Shown piece after piece: positions 25,401 through 35,069 of a stretch of 64,000 nt of DNA; within the stretch, counting starts at the first letter, position 1; each line of letters begins with the position of its first letter. Source of the DNA: Echinarachnius parma (Eukaryota; Echinodermata; Echinoidea; Clypeasteroida; Echinarachniidae); NCBI GenBank assembly GCA_037951105.1, contig JBAMJV010002946.1, positions 1 through 64,000 on the forward strand. Direction: 5' to 3'. A program made the position numbers and the translations under genes. The notes below the pieces were generated by a model. The model searched no databases and was not told where the DNA came from. It saw nothing but the letters and a program-made list of their open reading frames with translations.

Positions 25401-28400
25401 ATAGTTCGCGAAGCAAAATGCAGCCGATTCGCAGAAGGTGGACGTTGTGTATCGAAAACATCCTCTTCACGATAACCAAATTTGTATGATATTGACTCTC
25501 TGCATAGATGTTGAACATGGCGAAGCAGCACGCAGTGGACTCGCAGAAGGCGGAGGAGGAGAAGATGCAGCTTCAGAGAGTAAAGGAGAAACAGGAGAGA
25601 GAAATACAGAGGAAGGTAAGAGGAAAATGAACGCAGATCTCTACAAGAATTTGTTTAAAAAATAATAATAATGGTATAATAATTTAAATGTTCTCCTACA
25701 TCCCCCGAGTCTAGAAAATTTCTATGATAGAATCTTGCCCTCAAACATGTGTTACATGCTCAAAAAAGGAGCATTTAACTGAATTTTGTACATAAGAAGA
25801 CGAGCATAAATTGTCACCGTCTTTAAAAGCACTCACGAGGATGGGGAAGGCCGCTGATTCAGGAAATTAAATCGATGCCCTGTTTAGGTATATAACCTTG
25901 ACATACATATAAACAAATATCTGAAAAAGCTGTAGGAAAAAGGAGCAATATATTTTTCTTGCTTTTAGGAGTGGCTAAAACTGCTGGAATAGGACAGAAA
26001 ATCAATAGAATGAGTTGCCTCACTGAAAAAAAAGATTGAGGGAAAAGATTGCAAGACTAATTGATTGCAAATTCTTTGAAAATGTCAACCAAAAAATGAA
26101 CAACTGATTATGTTTTCCTTTTATTACGCTTTTAGGAGCAAGAAACAGTGGCCAAGGCTGCCGAGTCCGGGGAAGAGATCACAAAGTTGGGTCGTCTCGA
26201 GAAACATCTCAGAGGGGAGATCGCAAGATTGAAGAAAGAATTGGCCAGGAGCACCAAATTGTGGGAGAAGAAGTTTACTGTTCTTCAAAGGAGGTGAGTA
26301 TATTTCATTGATTGATCCATCTCATCTGTAATAATAATGTTCGTTAAGTGCAGATATAATATAGAAGTGGATTATGATACATGTAGTTAGTATTATAGTT
26401 GGTTCGTTCGTTGATTGGTCGGGTTGGTTGGGAAGCCTAATAACAAGGGAAAGTATAAGATTATACGGTGGTTGGCTGGTTAGAAGTGGTATATAACGAA
26501 GGAATGTATATCAAAGATGGTTAGTTGGTTGGTTGGTTGGTTGGTTAGTTGGTTGGTTTGGTTGGTATTTTGGTTGGTTATTTTGGTAGGTTGGTTGGGC
26601 GGTTGGCTTGTTGGTTGATTGATTGGTTAGTTTGTTGGTCAATTGGTTGGTTGGGAAGCGGTAAAACAAGGGAAAGTATAAGATTATACGCGGTTGGTTG
26701 GTTGGTTAAAAGCGGTATATAACAAAGGAAAGTATAAAAGATGCATCGTTCGTTGGTTGGTTGGTTATTCTGGTAGGTAGGTAGGTAGGTAGGTAGGTAG
26801 GTAGGTAGGTAGGTTGGTTGGTTGGTTGGTTGGTTGGTTGGTTGGTTGGTTGGTTGGTTGGTTGGTTGGTTGGTTGGTTGGTTGGTTGGTTGGTTGGTTG
26901 GTTGGTTGGTTGGTTGGTTGGTTGGTTGGTTGGTTGGTTGGTTGGTTGGTTGGTTGGTTGGTTGGTTGGTTGGTTGGTTGGTTGGTTGGTTGGTTGGTTG
27001 GTTGGTTGGTTGGTTGGTTGGTTGGTTGGTTGGTTGGTTGGTTGGTTGGTTGGTTGGTTGGTTGGTTGGTTGATGGTTGGTTGTTTGGCTGGTTGGTTGG
27101 TTGGTTGGTTGGTTGGTTGGTTGGTTGGTTGGTTGGTTGGTTGGTTGGTTGGTTGGTTGGTTGGTTGGTTGGTTGGTTGGTTGGTTGGTTGGTTGGTTGG
27201 GTTGGTTGGTTGGGTTGGTTGGTTGGTTGGTTGGTTGGTTGGTTGGTTGGTTGGTTGGTTGGTTGGTTGGTTGGTTGGTTGGTTGGTTGGTTGGTTGGTT
27301 GGTTGGTTGGTTGGTTGGTTGGTTGGTTGGTTGGTTGGTTGGTTGGTTGGTTGGTGGGTTGGTGGGTTGGTGGGTTGGTGGGTTGGTGGGTTGGTGGGTT
27401 GGGTTGGGTTGGGTTGGGTTGGGTTGGGTTGGGTTGGGTGGGTTGGTTGGTTGGTTGGTTGGTTGGTTGGTTGGTTGGTTGGTTGGTTGGTTGGTTGGGT
27501 GGTTGGTTGGTTGGTTGGTTGGGATTGGATTGGATTGGATTGGATTGGATTGATTAATTGATTGGTTGGTTGGTTGTATTCATTAATTGTTTGGTTGTTT
27601 ATTTTCATATGTTTAATAAATGCATCTAATATATGTGATTGGACATACCAATGTAATGTAATTTTATTGTAGCATTATTTTTTTAAGAAAATGAAAATAT
27701 TTATATCATAACAATTGTAATTACAATTTTGTTTTCCAGCATGTATGCCTTGAAAGATGAGAGCTATTTGAGGCAAACTCTCCAGAAACAAGCCGCAACT
27801 CTCCACCATGCCACGGTCATGTATGCCGTAAGTAACAATGTTATGAAATATTTTATTTTATATGTGACCTTACACCACAAAACGACCGTTATGTTTCTCT
27901 GTTATTAGCTAAAATAATCAAATTTGGTTTAAAATATGAGATTTAGGATTTTTGTATTTCCTGATTAGAGGTATCTTAATCTACCTTCTGTGACATTTTG
28001 ATCGTCAGAAATCATTTTTAAATATGTTTTTTCATCGAATAACAAATATCAGATTACAGCGCTTGAATGGACGCCAATCTTTGAAGTGGCCTGTTTCTCC
28101 CTTGTTTTAAATCTGCTTCAGCCATTTTCCAAATCTTTGGCGCTCATTTTCAGAGAGTTTAGCTTGTCTGAATATGACAATTTGTATACCATTTTAAAGG
28201 TAATGACTCCTACTGTTATGTCATGTGAAAATCAGCATAATAATTTTCCAGACTTATTGGTCGTTTTGTGGGGTAAGGTCACATATGATACCTATAAATT
28301 TTGATTTTTCAAGATTACATACCTCTTTGTTTTGCGACACTCTTTCAGAGATAGAAGCCTACTATTCTGGCCTTGCTGTCAAGCGTGGCGGGATGCAGCT

Positions 28401-31400
28401 ACACTGCTGATTGTCATTTTGAACTAGGTTTGTTTGTGCGCACTATGCTAGTGTACATTGCGCACTGCACGATTTACCAATCAGAACTACCTTAAAGTGG
28501 CTGGAGGATACCTACATGCTGACAGTGAGGATGAAACTGCAACTTTCATGTACATTTACAGAGTGCTATATAAGCACTAGCCTGATTGGCCAGGGCAGGT
28601 GGAAGACAGATTGGAGCCAGTATTTTCTAGAAAACAAGAGGGGTTATTGTCCCTGCAGGCAAACAGAATAATTGAATTAAAGTGAACCACGTTATCAGTA
28701 AAGTATATTTCATAAAGTTATTGTTTGTTCATGATCAGAAAGTCATTGTTTGTGTGATGTGCTTTAATGTTCTAATTTTCTCACAGAGTGACCAACCAGG
28801 TACTGTTGAGAGGAGTGCAGCCATCCAACCCCAGCCCGCCGCCTTGCCTCCCCCAGCTAGACACTCTGGACCACAACCACCATTGGTAAGACACCCCCTT
28901 TCAATCATTTACCTATTCATTAGTAAATTAATTTAGAGGAGAGCAGCCACCCAGCCCCAACTCACCTTGCTTCCCTGAGCTAGACACCCTGGTCGACCAC
29001 CACCAGTGGTAAGCCAGTTAGCCCTGGCAATGATTACCCCAGTATGCTCATGCTGAGTGCATAAAGGCTTAAATAACCCCCTCCCCCCTCGATCCGGCCC
29101 ATGCCCACCATACCTCCCAAATCTAGACTATGAACCGCAAGCACCATTGGTAAAAACACCCTCTTTGATGATTAGAGGCTTTTTGATATGTAGACTGGTA
29201 CATTAAGGTTCACGCCAGTGTGCATGCGCCGTACGTCCCCTAGCTCTCATGTCGTCTCGTCCACCACCAAATTATGGACAGCATTATATATCCCCAATCT
29301 TGTATCAACAATTCTGGTACCTGGACAAGACGACACAGTGGGCGCATGCACACAGCTTGAACGGAACATGTGACATCATAGTGTCCCAGTCTACATAGTG
29401 GACATATGCAATCGGAAAGCCTCTTTTAACCCATCTATAAGCACATATATGAGGTTATACAGGGTGGCCCACAAATAACGGAACGGGGTACTTGCCATAC
29501 TAAAGATTCATGATGCCCGCCATACTGCATCGAGTAACGTTCAACCGTGCGCCATTGTGAGTGTGAGTTCAGCTGTGTATAGAGAAGAAGGAGTACTAAC
29601 AATGGCGCACGCATTGAACGTTACTAGTACTAGTTGCTATGACGGGCATCATGTGTCTTCATTATAGCAAGCACCCCGTTCGGTTATTTCTGGGCCACCC
29701 TGTATAGGTTTAGTTTGTACAAACTCGCTTGATTTGCAACACACTGGACCACAACCACCATTGGTAGGACATTCACTCTTTCAATCATTATGCCATTCAT
29801 AAGCACATGAAGTGGGGGTTAGGGGTCAATTTGAAACCTCGATGTTTGGGCCAAAAACATTTGATATTCAGGCAATATCCCACATTCTGGGGCAAAATCA
29901 ATTTCACTGCAGATTTTTCTGAAAGTCATATTGGACCAAATGAGATGTAGACCAAATAGATTTTGATTTTTGACCAAATGTATATAAACAACTATTAAAT
30001 GATTTTCTTTTCGTTTCTTTGATGTTCCTTGCAGCCTGGGATAGGTCAGATCAACCCGATGCGGGACAGGAAGTTTGAGGTCATGTCGGCATACACTGTG
30101 TCACCTCCACCGGGAAGGGGTGTCGAGCTGTTCTCTGTCAACGGTAAGCATTCATGCACTCTATTTAAGATAACATGAGTATTACGAATGTCTTCTTTAA
30201 GCAATCATGAGATAATATTATATAAAAAGTTACAACAAAAATAGACAAAATTATGACCCGATGTGAGACAGGAACTTTGAGGTCATGTCAGCCTACATGC
30301 ACAGCTGGCCCTTCCTCTGGGAAGGGGTGTTGAGCTGTTCTCTGTCAACGGTAAGCATCCATACAGTCGAAGATGTCGTCCATAATGCATGTTTACAATC
30401 ATAATAATATAGAAAAATAAACAATCTTAGCAAAACATTAAAAATGTATCTTTTGTTATGGGTCTTGTAATCCCATATTCCTGTATAATACATGAATGCT
30501 TTACACTGTGTCCCCTCCACCGGGAAGGGGTGTGGAGCTTTTCTCTGCCAACGGTAAACTTCCACACAGTAATTGATGTCTACATTACCCAATCATAATA
30601 AATGAAATATCCTATGGTATATAAAATATATATAAGTTTGAGATGATGTCAGCGTACACTGTGTCATCTCCACTGGGAAGGGTGTTGAGCTGTTCTCCAT
30701 TAACAGTAACCATCCACGCATGAATGCATATCTACTTTATCAAACAAAGATCCTAAGTTGAACTTAACTCTAAGTTGGACTTAAAAAGTATGGAAAGCCG
30801 TTAGTTTCTTTGAAAACAAATGATAAAAGTCCTTTTAAAAGGCTATAAATGTTGTTTTAATTCATAAATATGTTTCTATTATCAAAGAGATTTCATGTTC
30901 TTCATGTAAAATTTATCAAAAGTCTAAAATACTTGCATTTTTGCTTTTGAATTTATTTTGTTCCAAGGCTACAAATGGCTTACCATACATTTTAAGTCCA
31001 ACTTAGAGTTAAGTTCAACTTAGGATCTTTGTGAAACACCCCCCAGGTGATATAGGCAATTTTCCTGCCACAATTCTGTTTAATTTGACAGAATTTGAAC
31101 CCCAACATTGAGTCACTAAATTTGATCTAGAATGAAAATCACTTAACAAAAATTGGTGATCATGGTATCATTTTCTCTAAAATGGATTCCCTATATAATG
31201 AAACCAAACGTCTTGTACACATGTTATCGGAAGTATCCTGTTCGGTTTTATTTTTGCTTCCCGGATTATTTGCAAACTAATATTCTTTTTATAAATTCAA
31301 ATAGCAGTCTTTGAATGTGATACAAGATTGTTTTTCTTTTCTTCATTGTTAAATATCATAATCAGCGACATCATCATCATCATCATCATTATTTATTTAT

Positions 31401-34400
31401 GTTTGTTATTTGCAGAGGGTCAAATCTTGGAGCCCAATGAGAACTACGAGGAGTATGCAGATGGAGACTATGCTCCTCTACCCACCCCACCCCCACCCAG
31501 GTGAGAACCGTGTCCACTGGAATATGGATACATCATCTGCATTCTCGCACCATTCTCCTCCTTCAAAAGGCTACCATCAACTGCATTATCGCACCCTTCT
31601 CTTTCTTCAAAAGGCTACCATCATCTGCATTCTCGCACCATTCTCTTCCTCTAAAAGGCTACTACCATCAGCATTCTCGCAATCTTCTCTTTCGTTAAAA
31701 AGTTGTCTCTGCTTATAGCTGTCGTCGTGTGCTTCTTGCATCTTCCACTTTCTTTACAAATCTTCACATTGTTCACTGCTTGTAGCGCACTGAGAATTTG
31801 TTCCTGTACCCATCCCTCCCCCACCCAGGTGAGAATCGTGTCCACTGGAATATGGCTGCCTTTTTTAAAAATGTCATTCTTTTTTTATATAAGGTGCAAA
31901 TGTGAACAATAGCCCACCAGAGCATTGTGTGACTCTAGAGGGCCAATCAATCATCTGCATTCTCGCATTCTTCATTTAAACCTTCACCTTGTCATCGTGC
32001 ACCTCTTCAAAAAATCTTCATTGAGTCACTGCTTATATAGCCACTCTCATGTGCTTTCTCGCATCATTCACTTTCTTTTAAAATCTTCACGCTGTCACCA
32101 CTTAGACAGATTTTGCTCCTCTACTAGCCCCTCCCTTGCCCGGGTGAGAATCATGCTGCTTGTAGTCACTATCATGTGCTTTCTCATATCCTTCACTTTC
32201 TCTGAAAATCTTCACTTTGTTTCTTTAAAAATATTCACTATGTCACATTGCTTAATATTCCTTCTATTTTAAAGACATTGTCCTATGCCACCAAGTTCAT
32301 AGCTGCCATCATGTTGCTTTCAACTCTTTTGATCTGCCTCAGCAAGTCTGAAGCCCACCACACACTCTACAATATGCTGTTTTATGACTTAATGACAAAT
32401 TTAAAGGGACTGCATTGTTGCATTAATAGGATGCTTTTCAAAGTATTCACAGGGGGCTGCCATGTTGTATGCACATGCCCTGCTTATATATGCCCTGCTT
32501 ATATATGCCCTGTTGGTTTCACATGCTCTAGAAGTGTGCAAGTGTCACGCTTAAGCACAATCCTGCCAGGTTCTGAAAACGTGGCGCTTAGCTGTGCGCA
32601 TTCCTGAATGTGACAGGATAGTAACTTAATGAATGAAGTCACAAGTCATCATGAGTTGAAGCCAATGGAGGAACAACTGTTGACGACTTATGTAGCCAGT
32701 TGTTAGGATTTATCATAACTGCTCGTATGACCGAATCTGTCTTATGATGGGTGGCATGGGTTGTGTGTGGTGGGCTTATAGCCTACTGATCAGGGCCCAT
32801 ATTCCTAAAACCCTGCTAGCTTAGTTCCATGCTAAATCCATTTCAAATGGTACAGTTTACTGTTCTAGAAACAGTTTTCGTAGTCCCCAACTTGTGTTAG
32901 CTGATTTAGCCTTACGTACCTACTAAGTTAACTCTAGTTAGCAAGATGTTTGTTATCATAGACCTCTCTCTATTTTCCTTTTCACATATTATTTTCTCGC
33001 ATTCCCTCTATTTCGTTTTAGTAAGTAGAAGTTATAAGTTAATTGATTTCCTGATAATTCCAGTGGCAGTGTCGTACTACATCGGTTCAGGCTTTTCAAT
33101 GTGTTTTAAAAGTTTATAGTTGAATGCTTAAAATTTGCCAAACATTACTTTTTCAATGTTTATAAATGATAATGTGTGTATCAATGTTACCATAGTATAT
33201 ATCCTTGATGACATGCCATATGTTGGTTGTATTAATTATCTATATTTCCCTACAATATTGCACTACGAACATTTCAGTAAATGTATGTTACTCTTTTGCC
33301 GTGTTAGTTCATTGCTGTACTGGTCATATTGTTGCAAACCATACTAAGATTAGACTCACATTTTCTCAGTAACTGCACTCTTCTGCTTTTTCAATATAAC
33401 AATTTAACTACCTTTAGAATATCTAATTTCAGTTTGTGTCACTCACGCCATGTATGTGTGTGGGATATACATGTATGCACTACTAGTAATTCATGTATGT
33501 ACCAATTCATTGTCTTCCCATGCTTTTGTACTATGCCCATCTATAGCATTTAATGCAGAAAAAAGAAACAAAAGTAATTGCCTTCTTCCTGCCTGCATCC
33601 TGTCTGTACTGATAACAGTCCTCATGAGTCTTAATTGTCTTTTGCAAATGCTGGCATCAGTTTGGGCAGTACAATTTCACTTTTCAAAGAATCCTACTTG
33701 ATTTCTACAATTGTGTACAATTGTACAATTGATCTATGTTGACCTGCTTAAAATAAAGATTACAATTCTAGAAAATCAATGAAATTAATAAAAAAAATAT
33801 TTTAAAAACCCTAGTAGAATTATGGTTTAAAGGGATTTTCATGCAATTACTAGTCATCTCAAATTTTCCTGTAGTTTTTGTGTGCTTAATTTTCCTGTAG
33901 GGTTTTTTTTTTTTTCTTAATTTCATATGCTCCTTCGATGACCATGTATTTCTGCCTCGTCAACTTCCTGTTTCATAGTGTGCATATGTATGTGTTACAC
34001 CTGCACCCATTTTCAACATGTGATGGATCAAGTTTCCGTCTCTCTTTTTTCTCTTCTTTCTTTTTTGGTCCTTCAAGGGTCAGTTTGTCTCCTTTTCACT
34101 GTTTTCATCTCTCGATCTCCTGACATAAAAAGTGACTCCTGGGGTGTTTCACAAAGATTCTAAGTTGAATCACTCCAAGTTGGACCTAACCATTATGGAA
34201 AGCCATCAGTTTGTTTGTAAAATTGTTAAAACAGTTCTTTTTTAAAAGGCACAAATTTGATAAAAATCAATAATCTTGTTTTTATTATCAAGGAGTCTTG
34301 AAGTTATTGGTAATTTTTCTTTAAAGGGATCTAGTAACTTTGTTGAGATGTGCAAAAACTGATGAATGGTTGATGCAATGTATACTGTTGTTATCTCATA

Positions 34401-35069
34401 TGTCCTCAGGGTATTGTGTGAAAATTTCAGGTCAAATGGACAATGTATGGCCAAGTAATGAGCGAAAATGCAAAGTGATATTAGGTGATATTCACCAACT
34501 CACTGCATTCACTTTGTACAGGGATGAAAATCTCGCCCGGAGATTTTCTTATCTAAATACTTCAATCATACATATCTTTGTAATGAAAGGGAAATTTGAA
34601 AAACCGAAAGCTGTCCCATGATTTTATTGTTAATACGAATACAACAAGGTATAAAGGAACCGCTAGAATTACAATTTTATTTTGAGGATTTGGACAATGT
34701 TACTAAGTCCCTTTAAAATATCAAATACTGGTATTTTTTTCTTTTGATTTGTTTTTATTCCAAGGCTACAAAATGGCTTTCCATATTTGATAGGTCCAGT
34801 TTAGAGTTAAGTTCCTCTTAGAATCTTTGTGAGACATCCCTCTGACTGTTTTTTTTCCTGGTAGTTTGAACCTGCCAATCATATCTTGCAGCCCTTCTCC
34901 ACTCCCCAGGGAGCATACTAGCTATGCAGTTGAATTCGAACAGCTCTGCGATTGCTGATGTATTGTTTTTATATTGTCCCCTTGATTTGTTTCTTGTTGT
35001 CTCATCAGGTGGTTGGATGGTGATAGCAGACCACCCTCGGCTAATCCTGGGATGCTGGCCGCTTCATGA
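13439..35069 (+). CDS. Gene Y: 16-exon coiled-coil protein, 559 aa (C10orf67/DUF4709-like candidate)
   Basis: Exons: 13439-13587, 18028-18148, 19850-19993, 20730-20804, 21308-21460, 21893-22031, 22570-22628, 23249-23314, 25009-25074, 25508-25615, 26136-26293, 27740-27827, 28787-28885, 30035-30143, 31416-31500, 35009-35069 (TGA). All are GT-AG and all phases join, for 1,680 coding bases. An in-frame TAA at 13391 precedes the first ATG. Residues ~50-90 form a compact segment containing [11 protein letters not shown]. Residues ~90-440 are long Lys/Glu/Gln-rich coiled coil. Residues ~440-559 are Pro-rich, with PLPTPPPPR before the last intron and an end near GMLAAS. Length and layout recall the poorly characterised C10orf67 (DUF4709) family, but that is from memory and not verified. 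A ciliary or sperm role would be only a guess. Confidence 0.88.
14119..14175 (+). repeat. Three tandem copies of a ~22-bp unit
   Basis: Units of TCAGAATTCGGATACGCCGT type, in gene Y intron 1. They fall within a 123-codon frame that has no coding support. Confidence 0.8.
16571..17046. repeat. Inverted and repeated GGGCATCAAAGTTCG motifs, gene Y intron 1
   Basis: GGGCATCAAAGTTCGTGCAC (16574), a variant at 16781 and at 16905, and three reverse copies of GCGCGAACTTGAATGCC type at 16990-17046. Looks like nested inverted-repeat elements. Confidence 0.6.
17090..17840 (+). repeat. Two diverged direct copies, ~380 bp each, gene Y intron 1
   Basis: 17090-17432 and ~17470-17840 share ATTCCTCCCTCCATTT, AGCAAATGCAA, GATCCACAATTCAT and both end in GGACCATTTACTTTAGTAGA. 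A similar end also occurs at 16345-16370 and GGACCATTTAC recurs at 13765-13830. Confidence 0.8.
18193..18413. mobile_element. MITE with GGGGTGTTTCACAAAGATCC ends (copy 1)
   Basis: Ends pair over ~60 bases: GTTTCACAAAGATCCTAAGT… and …ACTTAGGATCTTTGTGAAAC. Further members are at ~30742-31045, 34140-34840 (interrupted) and 53990-54190 (degenerate). Confidence 0.85.
18620..19740 (+). pseudogene. Three decayed tandem copies of gene Y exon 3 with intronic flank
   Basis: Copies near 18690-18750, 18855-18960 and 19605-19740 resemble real exon 3 (19850-19993) and its upstream intron, including the phrases CATTTGTGCC, CTTATGCAAC and the acceptor context TTCTTTTGCTAG. The second keeps an acceptor and an open frame (core [17 protein letters not shown]) up to a TGA. 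The third has a 2-base insertion and frameshift. None has the exon 3 donor. Unit length is about 200 bp. A transposon-like element interrupts the array at 19002-19541. Confidence 0.85.
19002..19541. mobile_element. MITE-like element with CCGTAAAACTCCGTGTATAA ends, TA target site
   Basis: Long terminal inverted repeats (CCGTAAAACTCC… and …GGAGTTTTACGG) carry repeated CTTATACAC motifs next to the ends. The interior is AT-rich with poly-A and poly-T runs and no ORF. It is flanked by TA on both sides. The neighbouring repeat unit at ~19738 has the uninterrupted site (CACCATAATTAAAAC), which confirms TA duplication, as in Tc1/mariner-type elements. Confidence 0.8.
20062..20304. mobile_element. MITE with GTGACCGGCTATAGCAAAAC ends (copy 1)
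   Basis: Left GACCGGCTATAGCAAAACCC and right GGGGTTTTGCTATAACTGGT pair; inner CACTTGTCG / CGACAAGTG. Copy 2 is at 23370-23632. Confidence 0.8.
20704..20729 (+). promoter_or_regulatory. Poly-C polypyrimidine tract at the exon 4 acceptor of gene Y
   Basis: About 21 consecutive C precede TACAG. The exon that follows (20730-20804) is a clean 25-codon in-frame exon, so the C run must act as the pyrimidine tract. Confidence 0.7.
21135..21203 (+). repeat. tRNA-like SINE fragment (copy 1)
   Basis: Contains GGTCAGAGCACCAGTCTAGC and a B-box-like GGTTTCGATTCC. Related to 59390-59458 on the other strand. It does not fold as a full tRNA. Confidence 0.55.
21484..21770. repeat. (GAT)n/(GATGGT)n microsatellite in gene Y intron 5
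   Basis: Imperfect trinucleotide array, interrupted by the exon 5 tail copy. On the minus strand it reads as poly-His with no other support as a gene. Confidence 0.9.
21537..21597 (+). pseudogene. Copy of the 3' end of gene Y exon 5 within (GAT)n
   Basis: This repeats the exon 5 tail (LQLEQQAN-coding part), its donor and the following intron bases (compare 21427-21484). It is separated from the original by GAT-type microsatellite. There is no upstream acceptor for it. Confidence 0.75.
22108..22173 (+). other. Possible cassette exon of gene Y (partial duplicate of exon 6)
   Basis: A 66-bp copy of the 3' part of exon 6 (21893-22031) retains the donor (TTTGA|gtaagttt) and has a usable acceptor (aatctttctaaag). 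With those sites it is phase 1 in and phase 1 out, contains no stop, and adds 22 residues, including [12 protein letters not shown], to the coiled coil. Divergence from exon 6 is modest (GKDEVIEEL against GNDEVIEDL). It could be a live alternative exon or a young relic. Confidence 0.45.
22320..22462. mobile_element. MITE with AGCCCATTTTATAAAAC ends (copy 2, gene Y intron 6)
   Basis: Reverse-oriented relative of 8185-8361, sharing GCTCCATGCTGATTGGCTGT and the same palindromic ends. Confidence 0.8.
23370..23632. mobile_element. MITE with GTGACCGGTTATAGCAAAAC ends (copy 2)
   Basis: Same family as 20062-20304, same orientation, with shared interior CCAATAATTGGCGAAGAT. Begins ~55 bases after gene Y exon 8. 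Confidence 0.8.
26317..26740 (+). repeat. Copied segment of gene X (exon 4 boundary + TTGG-rich intron) in gene Y intron 11
   Basis: The start matches 6179-6236, including the first bases of gene X exon 4 and its acceptor (CATCTGTAATAATAATGTTC). It then continues directly into sequence matching 7448 onward (GTTGGTTCGTTCGTTG…). The ~1.2 kb of inverted-repeat elements between these points in gene X is absent here. Confidence 0.8.
26771..27560. repeat. (TTGG)n tetranucleotide array, ~0.8 kb
   Basis: Starts with (TAGG)n, then nearly pure (TTGG)n, then blocks of TTGGTGGG, TTGGG and TTGGA variants. Overlapping plus-strand frames read as VGWL repeats and the minus strand as PTNQ repeats; these are artefacts of the array, not genes. 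Confidence 0.95.
27863..28283. mobile_element. Inverted-repeat element with GTGACCTTAC…CAAAACGACC ends
   Basis: Left GTGACCTTACACCACAAAAC pairs with right GTTTTGTGGGGTAAGGTCAC. A partial inverted relative is at ~20886-21125 directly after gene Y exon 4. Confidence 0.75.
29171..29426. mobile_element. Imperfect inverted repeat in gene Y intron 13
   Basis: AGAGGCTTTTTGATATGTAG… pairs with …GGAAAGCCTCTTTT, and GTGTGCATGCGCC pairs with GGGCGCATGCACAC further in. No ORF. Confidence 0.6.
29458..29704. mobile_element. Mariner-type MITE with CAGGGTGGCCCA ends
   Basis: Ends TACAGGGTGGCCCACAAATA and GGGCCACCCTGTA with TA flanks; sub-terminal AACGGAACGGGGT and inner AATGGCGCACG pair. CAGGGTGGCC-like termini are characteristic of some mariner families. 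Confidence 0.75.
30253..30712 (+). pseudogene. Three decayed copies of gene Y exon 14
   Basis: Copies at 30253-30355, 30500-30556 and 30635-30712 match parts of exon 14 (30035-30143): GAGGTCATGTCAGC, ACTGTGTC, CCGGGAAGGGGTGT and the donor region. Frameshifts break the protein, although the donor (AACGGTAAGC) is intact in the first. Confidence 0.85.
30742..31045. mobile_element. MITE with GTTTCACAAAGATCC ends (copy 2, gene Y intron 14)
   Basis: CAAAGATCCTAAGTTGAACT at the left pairs with AGTTCAACTTAGGATCTTTG at the right. The extreme left end is missing; the right end keeps GTGAAACACCCCCC. Confidence 0.8.
31530..31700 (+). repeat. ~47-bp minisatellite in gene Y intron 15
   Basis: Four imperfect direct copies of a unit containing CTGCATTCTCGCACC and CAAAAGGCTACCATC. 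The ends grade into unrelated intron sequence, with a looser echo near 31950-31970. Confidence 0.8.
31805..32155 (+). pseudogene. Two decayed copies of the exon 15-donor junction of gene Y
   Basis: 31805-31855 and ~32106-32155 repeat the Pro-codon run, the AG|GTGAGAA donor and, in the first, following intron bases (TCCACTGGAATATGG) of exon 15 (31416-31500). Confidence 0.75.
34140..34840. mobile_element. MITE with GTTTCACAAAGATTC ends (copy 3), carrying a nested insert
   Basis: Outer ends GGGGTGTTTCACAAAGATTC and GAATCTTTGTGAGACATCCC. Split by a TTAA-flanked element at 34325-34712. Confidence 0.75.
34325..34712. mobile_element. TTAA-flanked element with AGGGATCTAGTAACTTTGTT end (copy 1)
   Basis: Flanked by TTAA at 34321-34324 and 34713-34716. 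Imperfect inverted ends AGGGATCTAGTAAC / GTTACTAAGTCCCT. Sister copy at 52781-53138 has the same ends and TTAA flanks. No ORF of note; piggyBac-like by target site. Confidence 0.8.

Larger units (their letters stand above)
28936..29790 (+). pseudogene. Decayed copies of gene Y exon 13 region
   Basis: Fragments at 28936-29013, ~29095-29160 and ~29736-29790 resemble exon 13 (28787-28885) and its donor (CCACCATTGGTAAG…). All carry indels or stops relative to the exon. Two MITE-like inverted repeats sit between them. Confidence 0.75.

Noticed and set aside
26706-27608. Long ORFs on both strands (VGWL and PTNQ repeats, up to 300 codons)
   Set aside because: They are translations of the (TTGG)n array in every frame without a stop; no unique sequence, start context or splice evidence.
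31410-31912. ORFs over the minisatellite after gene Y exon 15
   Set aside because: They start in an exon but in another frame; the real frame meets TGA right after the donor, and the exon joins in phase to 35009.
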